Below are positions 23,518-34,335 of a stretch of 35,541 bases of DNA, in pieces (positions within the stretch are counted from its first letter, which is position 1; each line of letters starts with the position of its first letter). Under the pieces are notes generated by a model. The model was not told where the DNA came from. It did not search any database and saw nothing but the letters and a program-made list of their open reading frames with translations. The stretch covers positions 1 through 35,541 of the forward strand of contig NZ_KB903289.1 in assembly GCF_000379685.1 (NCBI RefSeq), read 5' to 3'. Position numbers and translations under genes: made by a program. The DNA comes from Catelliglobosispora koreensis DSM 44566 (lineage in GTDB: Bacteria > Actinomycetota > Actinomycetes > Mycobacteriales > Micromonosporaceae).

Positions 23518-24185
23518 ACACCGTCATCGCCCAGCTTCGCCAAGACGTCGCCACGCTTCATGCCGAACTAACCCGCTACGGACTGGTCGCCTGGACCGCA
23601 GGCAATATTTCGGCGCGCGTTCCCGGGTACCAGCTGATGGTTATCAAACCCAGTGGGGTCGGCTACGGCGAGCTGACCGCGGACCGCATGGTGGTCTGTG
23701 ATCTGTATGGGAAAGTCGTCGAGGGCGACCTATCGCCGTCGAGTGACACCGAGGCACACGCCTACGTTTACCGGGCCATGCCGGAGGTCGGCGGTGTCGT
23801 GCACACCCACAGTCCCTACGCCACGGCGTGGGCGGCACGCGGTGAGGCGATCGCCTGTCACCTGACCGCTCAGGCCGACGAATTCGGCGGCGAGATTCCC
23901 GTCGGGCCGTTCGCATTGATCGGCGGCGACGACATCGGAAAGGCAATCGTGGCAACGCTCAGCGGCCACCGCTCGCCGGCGGTGCTGATGCGAAACCATG
24001 GCGTTTTCACCATAGGCAAGGACGCGAAAGCCGCGGTGAAAGCCGCCGTCATGTGCGAGGACGTCGCACGCACCGCACACCTGGCCCGCGCACTCGGGGA
24101 CCCGGTGCCCATGGCCCCGGCCGATATCGACGCGCTGTATCAGCGTTATCAAAACGTATACGGGCAGGCGACCCCGGCCCGCTAA
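23514..24185 (+). CDS. araD: L-ribulose-5-phosphate 4-epimerase
   Basis: 223 aa from GTG 23514 (GTGA overlap with araB), so translation is probably coupled. Class II aldolase/epimerase fold; converts L-ribulose 5-phosphate to D-xylulose 5-phosphate, feeding the pentose phosphate pathway. Zinc ligands H97, H99 (VVHTHS) and H162 (RNHGVF) and D78 (SSDTEAH) are in the places expected from E. coli AraD. AGNIS near residue 30 and IKPSG near 45 are the phosphate- and substrate-binding segments. Length is near the usual 230. Confidence 0.96.
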   Translation: MNTVIAQLRQDVATLHAELTRYGLVAWTAGNISARVPGYQLMVIKPSGVGYGELTADRMVVCDLYGKVVEGDLSPSSDTEAHAYVYRAMPEVGGVVHTHSPYATAWAARGEAIACHLTAQADEFGGEIPVGPFALIGGDDIGKAIVATLSGHRSPAVLMRNHGVFTIGKDAKAAVKAAVMCEDVARTAHLARALGDPVPMAPADIDALYQRYQNVYGQATPAR

Positions 24186-24213
24186 CTCTCACCGCAACGC
24201 ACCACCACTATGA

Positions 24214-24244
24214 CCGCGCGCCACCGTCCCAAGGGCGTGCGCGG
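24214..24244 (+). other. Stem-loop between araD and the binding-protein gene
   Basis: CCGCGC-GCC pairs with GGC-GT-GCGCGG (9 pairs, 2-nt bulge, 11-nt loop), ending 31 nt before the binding-protein start. It is modest and may be a stability element. Confidence 0.35.
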
Positions 24245-24275
24245 CGGGAAATTGCCACACATCCAAGGAGAATGC

Positions 24276-25277
24276 ATGCTCACCACTGGCAAGGCCCTCA
24301 CGCGGCGGCACGCCGTCGCGGTGCTGACAGCCACCCTTCTTACCGCGGGTTTGGCTGCGTGCGGCAACAGTGACACCGGCGACAAGCCGGCCGACGATGG
24401 AAAGCTCACGCTCGGCTTCTCACAGGTTGGCGCGGAAAGTGGCTGGCGCACCGCGAACACCAACTCGATCAAGGAAGCCGCCGCGGCGGCTGGCATCGAG
24501 CTGAAGTTCGATGACGCGCAGCAGAAGCAGGAAAACCAGATCAAGGCGATCCGCAACTACATCCAGCAGAAGGTTGATGTCATCGCCTTCTCGCCGGTCG
24601 TGGAGTCGGGATGGGACACCGTCCTGAAGGAAGCCAAGGACGCCGGGATCCCGGTCATCCTGACCGACCGTGCCGTTGACTCGCAGGACAAGACGCTCTA
24701 CAAGACGTTCATCGGTTCCGACTTCGTCAAGGAAGGCAAGCTTTCTGGCGAGTGGCTCGTCAACGAAAGCAAGTCCGCGACCGGCACGGTGAACATCGTT
24801 GAGCTGCAAGGCACCACGGGCTCGGCGCCGGCCAACGACCGCAAGAAGGGTTTCGCCGCCGCCATCGCCGCCAACCCGAACCTGAAGGTCATCGCCTCGC
24901 AGACCGGTGATTTCACCCGCGCCGGTGGCAAGGCCGTCATGGAGCAGTTCCTCAAGGCTCACCCGAAGATTGACGTGCTGTTCGCCCACAACGACGACAT
25001 GGGCCTGGGCGCGCTTGAGGCGATCACCGCGGCGGGCAAAGTGCCCGGCAAAGACATCAAGATCATCACGATCGACGCGGTGAAGGACGGCATGCAGGCA
25101 CTCGCCGACGGCAAGTTCAACTTCATCGCCGAGTGCAGCCCGCTGCTTGGCCCTCAGCTGATGGAACTGGTCAAGAAGGTCAAGGCGGGCGAGACGGTGC
25201 CCGCACGTATCGAAACCCAGGAAACGACGTTCACGCCGGAACAGGCGAAGGCCGCGCTTCCGACCCGCAAGTACTGA
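24276..25277 (+). CDS. Sugar ABC transporter substrate-binding lipoprotein (YtfQ type)
   Basis: 333 aa from ATG 24276, with AAGGAG 5 nt upstream. The lipobox LAAC puts the lipidated cysteine at residue 29. The mature protein opens with LTLGFSQVGAESGWRTANT and KQENQIKAIRNYIQQKVDVIAFSPVVESGWD, the pattern of the E. coli galactofuranose-binding protein YtfQ and of arabinose-binding relatives. AHNDDMGLGALEAI and IITIDAVKDGMQAL are typical of type I sugar-binding proteins. With araBDA in the same operon, L-arabinose, perhaps as furanose, is the most likely ligand. A stem-loop follows it, as is common where the binding protein must be made in excess. Confidence 0.93.
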   Translation: MLTTGKALTRRHAVAVLTATLLTAGLAACGNSDTGDKPADDGKLTLGFSQVGAESGWRTANTNSIKEAAAAAGIELKFDDAQQKQENQIKAIRNYIQQKVDVIAFSPVVESGWDTVLKEAKDAGIPVILTDRAVDSQDKTLYKTFIGSDFVKEGKLSGEWLVNESKSATGTVNIVELQGTTGSAPANDRKKGFAAAIAANPNLKVIASQTGDFTRAGGKAVMEQFLKAHPKIDVLFAHNDDMGLGALEAITAAGKVPGKDIKIITIDAVKDGMQALADGKFNFIAECSPLLGPQLMELVKKVKAGETVPARIETQETTFTPEQAKAALPTRKY

Positions 25278-25285
25278 TCCATTCC

Positions 25286-25317
25286 GGGGACCGTCGTAAT
25301 CGCCGACGGCGGTCCCC
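25286..25317 (+). terminator. Intra-operon stem-loop after the binding-protein gene
   Basis: GGGGA-CCGTCG, loop TAATCGC, CGACGG-CGG-TCCCC: 11 pairs with a 3-nt bulge, 8 nt after the stop. It probably acts as a partial terminator or as protection of the upstream message, lowering ATPase/permease expression relative to the binding protein. Confidence 0.65.
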
Positions 25318-25341
25318 GCGTCCCTAGGAAGGCCCGGCCGC

Positions 25342-26864
<1,523 letters not shown>

Positions 26865-26868
<4 letters not shown>

Positions 26869-27893
26869 GCGCGTTAAAGAATCATCGCCTGTTCTGGCCG
26901 GTGCTGGTATTAGTAGCCCTGCTGACGGCCAACGCCATCTACCGGCCAAGCTTTCTGGCCGTCCAAATGCGAGACGGCCACCTTTACGGCAGCGTCATCG
27001 ACATCGTGCGCTTGAGCGCGCCGCTGATTCTCGTGGCGCTGGGCATGACGCTCGTCATCGCGACCGGGGGCATCGACCTGTCGGTCGGCTCAATCTGCGC
27101 CATCAGCGGTGCGGTGGCTTGCTTTTACATCAGCCAGCAGCCCGATCAGAACAGCCTGGCTTCAGTGCTGACCGCACTGGTTCTTGGCCTCGGGCTGGCG
27201 CTCGTGCTCGGGGCGTGGAACGGCGTTCTCGTTGCCATCATTGGCATTCAGCCCATCATAGCCACGCTGATTCTCATGGTCGCGGGACGGGGCCTGGCGC
27301 AGCTGATCACCGAGGGCCAGATCATCACCATCAACTCCAGCCCTTATAAGACCATCGGCGTGGGGCACCTGCTCACCCTGCCGTTCGCGATCTTCGTCGC
27401 GCTCGCGGTCACCGTGTTGCTGGCGGCGCTGACCCGGCGTACCGCGCTGGGCATGATTATCGAATCGGTGGGCGGAAACGCCGAAGCCAGCCGGCTGGCC
27501 GGAATCCGGTCACGCCGGATCATCTTCCTCGCCTACGTGATCAGCGCCGTGTGCGCCGCTATCGCCGGCTTCATGCTGACCGCCAACGTGTCCAGTGCCG
27601 ACGGCAACAGCGCGGGACTGTGGATCGAACTCGACGCGATCCTGGCTGTCGTGATTGGAGGGACGTCGCTCGCCGGGGGCCGGTTCTTCTTCAGCGGCAC
27701 CATCCTCGGAGCGCTGATCATCCAAACCCTCACCACGACGGTGTACGCGATGGACATCTCACCGCAGACATCACTGCTATTCAAGGCAGTCGTGGTCATC
27801 GCCGTGTGCCTGATCCAAGCGCCAGCGTTCCGGGACAAATTCACCCGCCGTAAACCCACCGCCGTCAGCCAAAAGGAGCAGGTCCCGGCATGA
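26865..27893 (+). CDS. Sugar ABC transporter permease 1 (YtfT type)
   Basis: 342 aa integral membrane protein with about 8-10 hydrophobic segments. It has the RbsC/YtfT-family motif [19 protein letters not shown] near residue 60-75 and the cytoplasmic loop GMIIESVGGNAEASRLAGI. Two different permeases in one operon are the hallmark of the YtfQRT-YjfF group. ATGA overlaps at both ends indicate coupled translation and equal subunit production. Confidence 0.94.
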
Positions 27894-28879
27894 CTACGAA
27901 CATCTTCACCGGGCGCACCTGGCCGCGTCTGTTACAGCAACGCCATCTGCCGCTGTTAGCGACGCTCGCTCTGCTGCTTGTCATGTATGGCGTTGGCGTG
28001 TCACAGTACCGGGCTTTCTCCAACGTTCAGGTCATCTTCAACGTCTTTATTGACAACGGGTTCCTGCTCGTGGTCGCGGTTGGCATGACCTTCGTCATCC
28101 TGACGGGTGGCATTGACCTGTCCGTTGGCTCCGTGGTCGCGATGACCGCGATGGTGTCCGCGTCGCTGTTACAGGACGGCAAACCGGCGCCGCTGGTGCT
28201 GCTGATCGCGTTGCTCATCGGGCCAGCCCTAGGTTTCGTCATGGGCTGCGTTATCCACTACTTCGAGATCCAGCCGTTCATCGTGACACTGGCGGGGATG
28301 TTCTTCGCCCGGGGGATGTGCACCTGGATCAGCGAAACGTCGATACCCATCACCGACCCGTTCTGGACAGCCGCGGCACAGGAACGCATCGGCGATCCGC
28401 GAGGCAACTTCGTTTCGGTCAGCGTGCTGATCGCCTTCGCCGTTGTCGCGATCGCGGCGTACACGCTGGCGTACACCCCGCTGGGCCGCAACGTTTACGC
28501 CATCGGCGGCAATCCGCAGTCGGCTCTGCTGATGGGATTGCCCGTGGCGCGTACGCGCATCGCCGTGTACACCATCAGCGGGCTGTGCTCAGCGGTCGGC
28601 GGGATCCTGCTGTCGTTCTACACCCTTTCCGGGGCACCGCTGATCGCGGTCGGCATGGAGCTAGACGTGATCGCCGCGGTCGTGATTGGTGGCACCGTCC
28701 TCACCGGAGGGTCCGGATACGTGTTCGGCACGGTCCTGGGAGTGCTTGTCCTCGGCGTGATCCAGACGCTGATCACCTTCGACGGCACCCTGAGTTCCTG
28801 GTGGACCAAGATCGTCATCGGTGGGCTGCTGTTCGTCTTCATCCTGCTACAGCGCCTTATCGGCATCCGCAAGAAGTGA
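27890..28879 (+). CDS. Sugar ABC transporter permease 2 (YjfF type)
   Basis: 329 aa membrane protein homologous to permease 1 ([24 protein letters not shown]; loop [20 protein letters not shown]) and closest in pattern to YjfF. It would form a heterodimeric channel with permease 1. It starts within an ATGA overlap. The araA gene follows after 28 nt. Confidence 0.94.
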   Translation: MTTNIFTGRTWPRLLQQRHLPLLATLALLLVMYGVGVSQYRAFSNVQVIFNVFIDNGFLLVVAVGMTFVILTGGIDLSVGSVVAMTAMVSASLLQDGKPAPLVLLIALLIGPALGFVMGCVIHYFEIQPFIVTLAGMFFARGMCTWISETSIPITDPFWTAAAQERIGDPRGNFVSVSVLIAFAVVAIAAYTLAYTPLGRNVYAIGGNPQSALLMGLPVARTRIAVYTISGLCSAVGGILLSFYTLSGAPLIAVGMELDVIAAVVIGGTVLTGGSGYVFGTVLGVLVLGVIQTLITFDGTLSSWWTKIVIGGLLFVFILLQRLIGIRKK

Positions 28880-28907
28880 CCCCGTAACCCCGTGGAAGGT
28901 ATGCGCA

Positions 28908-30410
28908 ATGACACCTGAGCCCCTGCCAGAGATCTGGTTTCTCACGGGCAGCCAGAGCATGTATGGCGAAGAGACCCTGCGCCAGGTCGCTGGCCAGTCT
29001 CGGGAAATCGCCCGCCTGCTCGATGAGTCGCCTGACATTCCCGCCCGTGTGGTGTGGAAGCCGGTCCTGACCTCCAGCACGGAGATCCTGAAGGTTTGCC
29101 GCGACGCGGCGGTCGAGGGTGCGGCCGGGGTGATCGCCTGGATGCACACCTTCTCACCGGCGAAAATGTGGATCTCCGGGCTGGACGCGCTGTCGACGCC
29201 GTTGCTGCATCTGCATACCCAAGCCAATCTGCTCCTGCCATGGGGCGATATCGACATGGACTTCATGAATCTCAACCAGGCCGCTCACGGCGACCGGGAG
29301 TTCGGGTTCATCCAGACTCGGCTGGGAGTGGCCCGCAAGACCGTCGCCGGGCACGTCAGCGACCCGAGGGTGGTCGCCCGCGTCGGCGCCTGGGCCCGCG
29401 CGGCGACCGGCTGGTCGGCGATGCGAACACTGCGCCTGGCCCGATTCGGCGACAACATGCGCGACGTGGCGGTGACCGAAGGCGACAAAGTCGAAGCGGA
29501 ACTTCACTTTGGCGTGTCGGTCAACACCTATGGTGTCAACGACCTGGTGGCAGTGGTCGACGAGGTTGGCGATGCCCAAATCGATTCCCTCGTAAAGGAA
29601 TACGACGACCTCTACCGCCTGGCTCCCGAACTGCGCCCCGGCGGGGACCGGCACCAATCGCTGCGCTACGCCGCGCAGATCGAGGCCGGCCTGCGCCATT
29701 TCCTTGACGCTGGCGGGTTCCGGGCCTTCACGACGAACTTCGAAGACCTGGGCGGCCTGCGGCAACTGCCGGGCATCGCGGTACAGCGGCTGATGGCCGA
29801 CGGGTACGGCTTCGGCGGCGAAGGCGACTGGAAAACCTCCGTCCTCGTGCGGACCCTAAAGGCCATGTCGGCGGGAATGCCGGGCGGAACGTCCTTTATG
29901 GAGGACTACACCTACGACCTGAGCCCCGGGCAGGAACTGGTCCTCGGCGCGCACATGCTTGAGGTGTGCCCGACAATCGCCGCCGCACCTCCCAACGTTG
30001 AGATTCATCCGCTCAGCATCGGTGGCCGCGAAGACCCCGTCCGGCTCGTGTTCGACGCCGCGCCCGGCCCGGCTGTCGTGCTTGGACTGGCCGACATGGG
30101 GGACCGGTTTCGCTTGGTGGCCAACGAAGTGGACGTGGTCGCGCCGCCGCACCCGTTGCCGAAGCTTCCGGTCGCCCGTGCCGTGTGGGCGCCGAGGCCC
30201 AGTCTCGCCACGTCCGCGGAGGCCTGGATCACCGCTGGCGCACCACATCACACCGTGCTATCACAGGCGATCGGCGTCGAGGAGCTCCACGACCTCGCCG
30301 AAATGACGCGTACCGAACTCATCGTCATTGACGCGGACACCACGACCCGCCGGCTGGCCGACGAGATCCGATGGAACCAGGCCTACTACAGGCTGGCCCG
30401 TGGGTTCTGA
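28908..30410 (+). CDS. araA: L-arabinose isomerase
   Basis: 500 aa from ATG 28908, with GGAAGG 8 nt upstream; the longer frame runs into the permease gene and is rejected. Converts L-arabinose to L-ribulose with a Mn-type metal site. Ligands correspond to E. coli AraA: E305 (GGEGDWKT), E332 (FMEDYTY), H349 (GAHMLEVCP) and H447/H448 (GAPHHTV). The N-terminus [17 protein letters not shown] and the 500-residue length are standard. Its place after the transporter genes, not next to araB, is a local arrangement. A GC-rich hairpin follows. Confidence 0.97.
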   Translation: MTPEPLPEIWFLTGSQSMYGEETLRQVAGQSREIARLLDESPDIPARVVWKPVLTSSTEILKVCRDAAVEGAAGVIAWMHTFSPAKMWISGLDALSTPLLHLHTQANLLLPWGDIDMDFMNLNQAAHGDREFGFIQTRLGVARKTVAGHVSDPRVVARVGAWARAATGWSAMRTLRLARFGDNMRDVAVTEGDKVEAELHFGVSVNTYGVNDLVAVVDEVGDAQIDSLVKEYDDLYRLAPELRPGGDRHQSLRYAAQIEAGLRHFLDAGGFRAFTTNFEDLGGLRQLPGIAVQRLMADGYGFGGEGDWKTSVLVRTLKAMSAGMPGGTSFMEDYTYDLSPGQELVLGAHMLEVCPTIAAAPPNVEIHPLSIGGREDPVRLVFDAAPGPAVVLGLADMGDRFRLVANEVDVVAPPHPLPKLPVARAVWAPRPSLATSAEAWITAGAPHHTVLSQAIGVEELHDLAEMTRTELIVIDADTTTRRLADEIRWNQAYYRLARGF

Positions 30411-30427
30411 CGCGGCTTGAACCACCA

Positions 30428-30454
30428 TGCGCGCCCCGCGCCGCGGGGCGCGCA
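30428..30454 (+). terminator. Terminator-like hairpin between araA and lacI-2
   Basis: Perfect 12-bp stem TGCGCGCCCCGC / GCGGGGCGCGCA with a 3-nt loop, 17 nt after araA and 22 nt before lacI-2. No separate lacI-2 promoter fits between, so it may act as a partial terminator limiting the regulator. Confidence 0.7.
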
Positions 30455-30476
30455 ACTGTCTGCAAGGGAGTAAGAA

Positions 30477-31493
30477 ATGAATGAGCACCCGGCCCGCCCC
30501 GCGGTGATGAACGACGTCGCGCGGCTTGCCGGGGTTTCACACCAAACAGTCTCCCGGGTACTCAACAACCACCCCAGCGTGCGGGACGAGACCCGCGAAC
30601 GGGTGCTGCGTGCGGTCAGCCAACTGAACTACCGGCCCAACGCGCTAGCGCGCGGTCTGGCAGCACGCCGCTCCAGGGTCATCGGCGTGGTCAGTTTCGA
30701 CACGATCCTCTACGGGCCAGCCGCGACCCTGCTCGGGGTAGAACGGGCCGCGCGGCAAGCCGACCACGGCATCAGCATTGTCACGCTGGAGAAGCTCGAC
30801 CGGGCAGGAGTGGTCGAAGCCGTCAGCCGGCTCACGGAACAGTCCGTCGCCGGTGTCGTCATCATCGCGCCGCTCATGACCGCCGCCTCAGCCGCGCACA
30901 GTCTGCCCACCGGTGTCCCGGCGGTGGTCGTGGAATCCGACGCCGCCGGAGACGTGCCCACGATCTCGGTGGACCAAGTCAAAGGCGCACGCATCGCCGT
31001 CGATCATTTACTGTCCCTCGGCCACGAAACCGTTTGGCACGTCAGCGGTCCACGGGACTGGCTGGAGGCACGCGACCGTGCCGATGGCTGGAGACAAGCT
31101 CTCGAATCAGCCGGGCGCCGCGTTCCGCCGATCATCCACGGCGACTGGAGCCCCCGGTCCGGTTACGAAGCAGGGCAGGCGATCGCACACCGGCCCGACG
31201 TTACAGCTGTCTTCTGCGCCAACGACCAGCAGGCGCTGGGCATGCTGCGGGCATTGCATGAGCGCGGGGTCAAAGTGCCTGAAGACGTGAGCCTCATTGG
31301 GTTTGACGACATCCCGGAAGCCGAATACCTCTCACCACCGCTGACCACCATCCGGCAAGACTTCGACGAAGTCGGCCGCCGCTGCCTCGCGGCGCTGCTG
31401 GACATGCTCGACAGCGACACACTCGTCACTGCCGCCCGTCATCCGCGTGTGGAGCCGACCTTGGTCGTCCGTGCTAGCACAGGATGCCCCTGA
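30477..31493 (+). CDS. LacI-family regulator 2
   Basis: 338 aa from ATG 30477, with GGGAG 7 nt upstream. HTH at residues 10-55 (VMNDVARLAGVSHQTVSRVLNNHPSV, hinge YRPNALARGLAA), then a sugar-binding effector domain (IGVVSFDTILYGPAATL, VWHVSGPRDW, VFCANDQQALGML, VSLIGFDDIPEAEYLSPPLTTI). It is a clear paralogue of LacI-1, with the same recognition helix GVSHQTVSRVLN, so the two may compete for or share operators. As the last gene of the operon it could give feedback on a different effector. Confidence 0.93.
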   Translation: MNEHPARPAVMNDVARLAGVSHQTVSRVLNNHPSVRDETRERVLRAVSQLNYRPNALARGLAARRSRVIGVVSFDTILYGPAATLLGVERAARQADHGISIVTLEKLDRAGVVEAVSRLTEQSVAGVVIIAPLMTAASAAHSLPTGVPAVVVESDAAGDVPTISVDQVKGARIAVDHLLSLGHETVWHVSGPRDWLEARDRADGWRQALESAGRRVPPIIHGDWSPRSGYEAGQAIAHRPDVTAVFCANDQQALGMLRALHERGVKVPEDVSLIGFDDIPEAEYLSPPLTTIRQDFDEVGRRCLAALLDMLDSDTLVTAARHPRVEPTLVVRASTGCP

Positions 31494-31534
31494 TCGCGAC
31501 GGCGGCAAGGATCGATGCCAGGCCGCCGTCGCGA
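31494..31534. terminator. Bidirectional terminator between lacI-2 and GH127-type gene
   Basis: Perfect 13-bp stem TCGCGACGGCGGC / GCCGCCGTCGCGA with a 15-nt loop, starting immediately after the lacI-2 stop and ending 8 nt from the convergent stop. Confidence 0.8.
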
Positions 31535-31542
31535 CTCGCCGC

Positions 31543-34272
31543 TTACACGAAGCGCCAGAGGTGATCGCCGGTGCCGTTGTCATCCCAAAGCAGCACCTGA
31601 GCTCCCTGCGCGGTGGAAGCGCCGCTTACCCCCAGAACCCGGCCGCCATTGGCGGACTGGATCCGGAAATAACCGTTGGCGCCGTGGCGAAGCCGCCAGC
31701 GGCGGTCGTTCGCGCCGGTGTCAGCGAGCTGGACCGCACGGGTGCCGTTGGCGGTGCCGCTGCCCTCGACTCCAAGGACTTTGCCGCTATTGCCGTTACG
31801 CAGCCGCAGGTAGCCGCCGTCGACGACAGCCGTCCACAGGTGGTCGGTGGTCCCGTTATCAGCCCACTGGATAACGAGGGCGTTGTCGGCTGTGGACATG
31901 TTCTGCACGCCGAGCACCAAGCCACTGCGCAGATTCTGAATGCGCCGCGCACCGTCGGGCACGAAGCGCCACAGGTTGTCGGCCGTGCCGTTGTCAGACT
32001 CCTGCACCGCCTGCGCGCCCTGGGCGGTCGAGCCGTTCTGGATCGCCAATAGCTTGCCGCTGTGAACGTTGCGCAGCTTGTGGGTGCCATCGCCGTTGTC
32101 GACCAGCGTCCAGCGGTGATCGGCGGTCCCGTTGTCAGCCCACTGGATGACGAGGGCGTTGTCGGCTGTGGACATGTTCTGCACGCCAAGAACCTTGCCG
32201 CTGTTGATGTTTCGCAGGCGAACCGCGGTGCCATCGGTGATGAGCTCCCACAAATGATCGGCGGTGCCGTTGTCGCCCCATTGCAGGGCCTGGCCTCCGT
32301 CGGCTGTGGACATGTCCCTGATGCCGAGCACCAGTCCGCTGGCAGCGTTGGCTAATCTGAAACTGGCCATGCTGGGGCTCGTGCTGGAACTCCAGTAGAC
32401 CGTGTAGTTGAAGCCATGCGCGTCGTAGAACGGGCCCAGGTTGACGGCTGCCCCATTGGCGGTGGCCGTGAACGTGAGCGCGGTGGTGCTGGTGCGGGTC
32501 ACCGACGATGGGTTGAGGCTTGGCAGTGCCGACAGGGCCGTATTGCCGTAGTTTCCGGACAGGACCGCTGGGCCGTAGGTTAGCGCGATGACGCCCGCGT
32601 TGTCGTTGGCCTGGCGCGTGACCAGTTGCATGGGCAGCCTGACGGTGACCGTGTCCCCGGACGCCCAGGTGCGGGTCAGCACGGCGTAGGTCCCCGGTGC
32701 GGTGGCGATGTTCTGCACGGTGCCGTTGACACTGACGGTGGCGCCGCTAGCCCAGGCTGGGATACGGATACGCATCGACCACGAGCTGCCGGCGTTGCCG
32801 GTCACGGTCAGCGTTGTGGTGTCACTGACCGGGTAGGTCGTCGTCTGGGTGACGGTGATGCCGCGCTGGGTCCAATTTAGAACCGACGGCAGGAAAAGGT
32901 TCACCGTCAGCGTCGTGCCGTTGTAGAAGTAGATCGAGTCCATGAGCTTGGTGTAGCTTTCCACCCCGGTGCCCTGACAGCACCAGAACGAGGCATAGTC
33001 GGTACTCCACGTGCCGCCGCCCCAAGCCGGTCCTACCCCGCGCCGCCCGCCGGGCCTCAGCGGCGTGAAATACGTGACGTGGCCGTGACCGTCGGCCGGG
33101 TTCTGCGCCCCGACAACATGGTTGAGCAGTGCCCGTTCGTAGAAGTCGAAGTAGGCCACCTGATCGGGGTTCAGAAGCCACAGCTCCCGGGTCAGCTTGA
33201 GCATGTTGAAGGTGTTGCACAACTCGCAGGTGTCCTGGGTCAGATAGCCCGCGATCGCATTGGGCGCACGGAAATGCTCAGCCTGGCTGTTGCCGCCAAT
33301 GACATACGTGTGGGCGCCAGTGCAGATCGCCCACGCGTTCGCGGCGATGTCGCGGTAACGGCCCGTTCCGGTCGCTTTGAATTCCCGGGCCGCACCAATC
33401 CACTTGGGAACCTGCGTGTTGGCATGGCGGCCGTTGAGCTGATCCTGGTTGGCCGCAAGCGGATTGAACACCGCGGCGTGGTCAAAGCGCTGGGCGACGG
33501 TCAGCCAGCGGGCGTCGCCGGTCTGCTGATAGACGTCGGCCAGGATGGCGTTCATGCCACCGAACTCGGTGTTCAACACGGACTGCATCTGCGCCGAGGT
33601 CAGGCGGCCGGTACGCCAATCTACCCAGCCGGACAGGGAGAGCAGCACATCACGGGCCTGGGTGCTGCCGAGCAGCCGCCACACATCCAGCAACCCGGTC
33701 AGGGTTTTGTGGATGCAGTACCACGGCACGTTGCCGTTGGACAGGTTGCCGGCTTCCAGGGCGCTGAAGTCAGACTCGGGGAAACCCGAAAGGTATCCGG
33801 CGCTGAAACCCGCGGAGCCGTTGTTGGCCTGGCACTTGGCCAGCTCCGCGACCATGTAGAGGGCCTTGTCGCGGCAGGTGGTGTCGCCCAGGACGGCGTA
33901 TGCCTGCGCCCATGCCGTGAGCAGGTGCCCCTGCATATGTGTCCGGAAGGGAAAGTTCGGTGCGTCCCAGCCGCCTGTCGCCGCGGCACCATTGGTGGAC
34001 AGGCGATGGTTAGCGCGGAAGTTGTAGAGCATCCGGTCGACATCGACGAACCGCAAATAGGACAGCGTGCGGTTCTGATTGTCGAGCCAGCGGCTGCTCG
34101 TCAGGGTGACCTGGCCGAAGTCGAACCCATAGGCGGACACACCAATGTCGGGGCGGGCCGGAGCCAAAGCGGCATAAGCGGGCGGGTCGCCCAGCATCGG
34201 TGCCGTCGCGGCGGCGACCGCGGCTACGCCGGTGGCCTGCAGCAGTTGCCGGCGGCTGAATCGAGACAACAT
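31543..34272 (-). CDS. Secreted GH127/GH146-type beta-L-arabinofuranosidase with two RICIN domains
   Basis: 909 aa with a Tat signal (FSRRQLLQATG, ending AYA). ATG 34272 follows AAAGGA at about 7 nt. The (alpha/alpha)6 catalytic domain (DUF1680 type) includes GGWDAPNFPFRTHMQGHLL and WYCIHKTLTGLLD. Its metal-thiolate site is E350 and C352 (TCELCNTFNMLKLT) with C431-C432 (FWCCQGTG), matching Glu338/Cys340/Cys417/Cys418 of the Bifidobacterium enzyme HypBA1; C431 would be the nucleophile. A beta-sandwich follows to about 670. Residues about 675-909 form two cysteine-free beta-trefoils with six LGVQNMSTADNALVIQWADN-like repeats. It should release beta-L-arabinofuranose from extensin or pectin side chains. 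Tat export suits a protein that loads zinc before secretion. Confidence 0.93.
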   Translation of the reverse strand: MLSRFSRRQLLQATGVAAVAAATAPMLGDPPAYAALAPARPDIGVSAYGFDFGQVTLTSSRWLDNQNRTLSYLRFVDVDRMLYNFRANHRLSTNGAAATGGWDAPNFPFRTHMQGHLLTAWAQAYAVLGDTTCRDKALYMVAELAKCQANNGSAGFSAGYLSGFPESDFSALEAGNLSNGNVPWYCIHKTLTGLLDVWRLLGSTQARDVLLSLSGWVDWRTGRLTSAQMQSVLNTEFGGMNAILADVYQQTGDARWLTVAQRFDHAAVFNPLAANQDQLNGRHANTQVPKWIGAAREFKATGTGRYRDIAANAWAICTGAHTYVIGGNSQAEHFRAPNAIAGYLTQDTCELCNTFNMLKLTRELWLLNPDQVAYFDFYERALLNHVVGAQNPADGHGHVTYFTPLRPGGRRGVGPAWGGGTWSTDYASFWCCQGTGVESYTKLMDSIYFYNGTTLTVNLFLPSVLNWTQRGITVTQTTTYPVSDTTTLTVTGNAGSSWSMRIRIPAWASGATVSVNGTVQNIATAPGTYAVLTRTWASGDTVTVRLPMQLVTRQANDNAGVIALTYGPAVLSGNYGNTALSALPSLNPSSVTRTSTTALTFTATANGAAVNLGPFYDAHGFNYTVYWSSSTSPSMASFRLANAASGLVLGIRDMSTADGGQALQWGDNGTADHLWELITDGTAVRLRNINSGKVLGVQNMSTADNALVIQWADNGTADHRWTLVDNGDGTHKLRNVHSGKLLAIQNGSTAQGAQAVQESDNGTADNLWRFVPDGARRIQNLRSGLVLGVQNMSTADNALVIQWADNGTTDHLWTAVVDGGYLRLRNGNSGKVLGVEGSGTANGTRAVQLADTGANDRRWRLRHGANGYFRIQSANGGRVLGVSGASTAQGAQVLLWDDNGTGDHLWRFV
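31841..31918 (-). repeat. Near-identical 78-bp direct repeat, copy 1, within the RICIN region
   Basis: This segment and 32117-32194 differ at only a few of 78 positions and are offset by 276 bp (92 codons). They encode the same LGVQNMSTADNALVIQWADN repeat in the two trefoils, pointing to recent internal duplication or gene conversion. Confidence 0.8.
32117..32194 (-). repeat. Near-identical 78-bp direct repeat, copy 2
   Basis: Partner of 31841-31918. A third, more diverged relative lies near 32277-32335. Confidence 0.8.
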
Positions 34273-34291
34273 GAGTTGGTCCTTTCACGAG

Positions 34292-34328
34292 TATGGCGGG
34301 GCCTGGCATCTGGCCAGGCCCCGCCATA
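34292..34328 (-). terminator. Strong stem-loop between GH62 and GH127-type genes
   Basis: Perfect 15-bp stem TATGGCGGGGCCTGG / CCAGGCCCCGCCATA with a 7-nt loop, 7 nt after the GH62 stop and only 19 nt before the GH127-type start. It is likely the GH62 terminator, but a downstream promoter would have to overlap it. Confidence 0.75.
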
Positions 34329-34335
34329 CATGACG

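Noticed and set aside
31543-32380. Regular repeats that could suggest a CRISPR or tandem-repeat array
   Set aside because: The period follows the protein beta-trefoil repeats in frame, and spacers are coding and related to each other.
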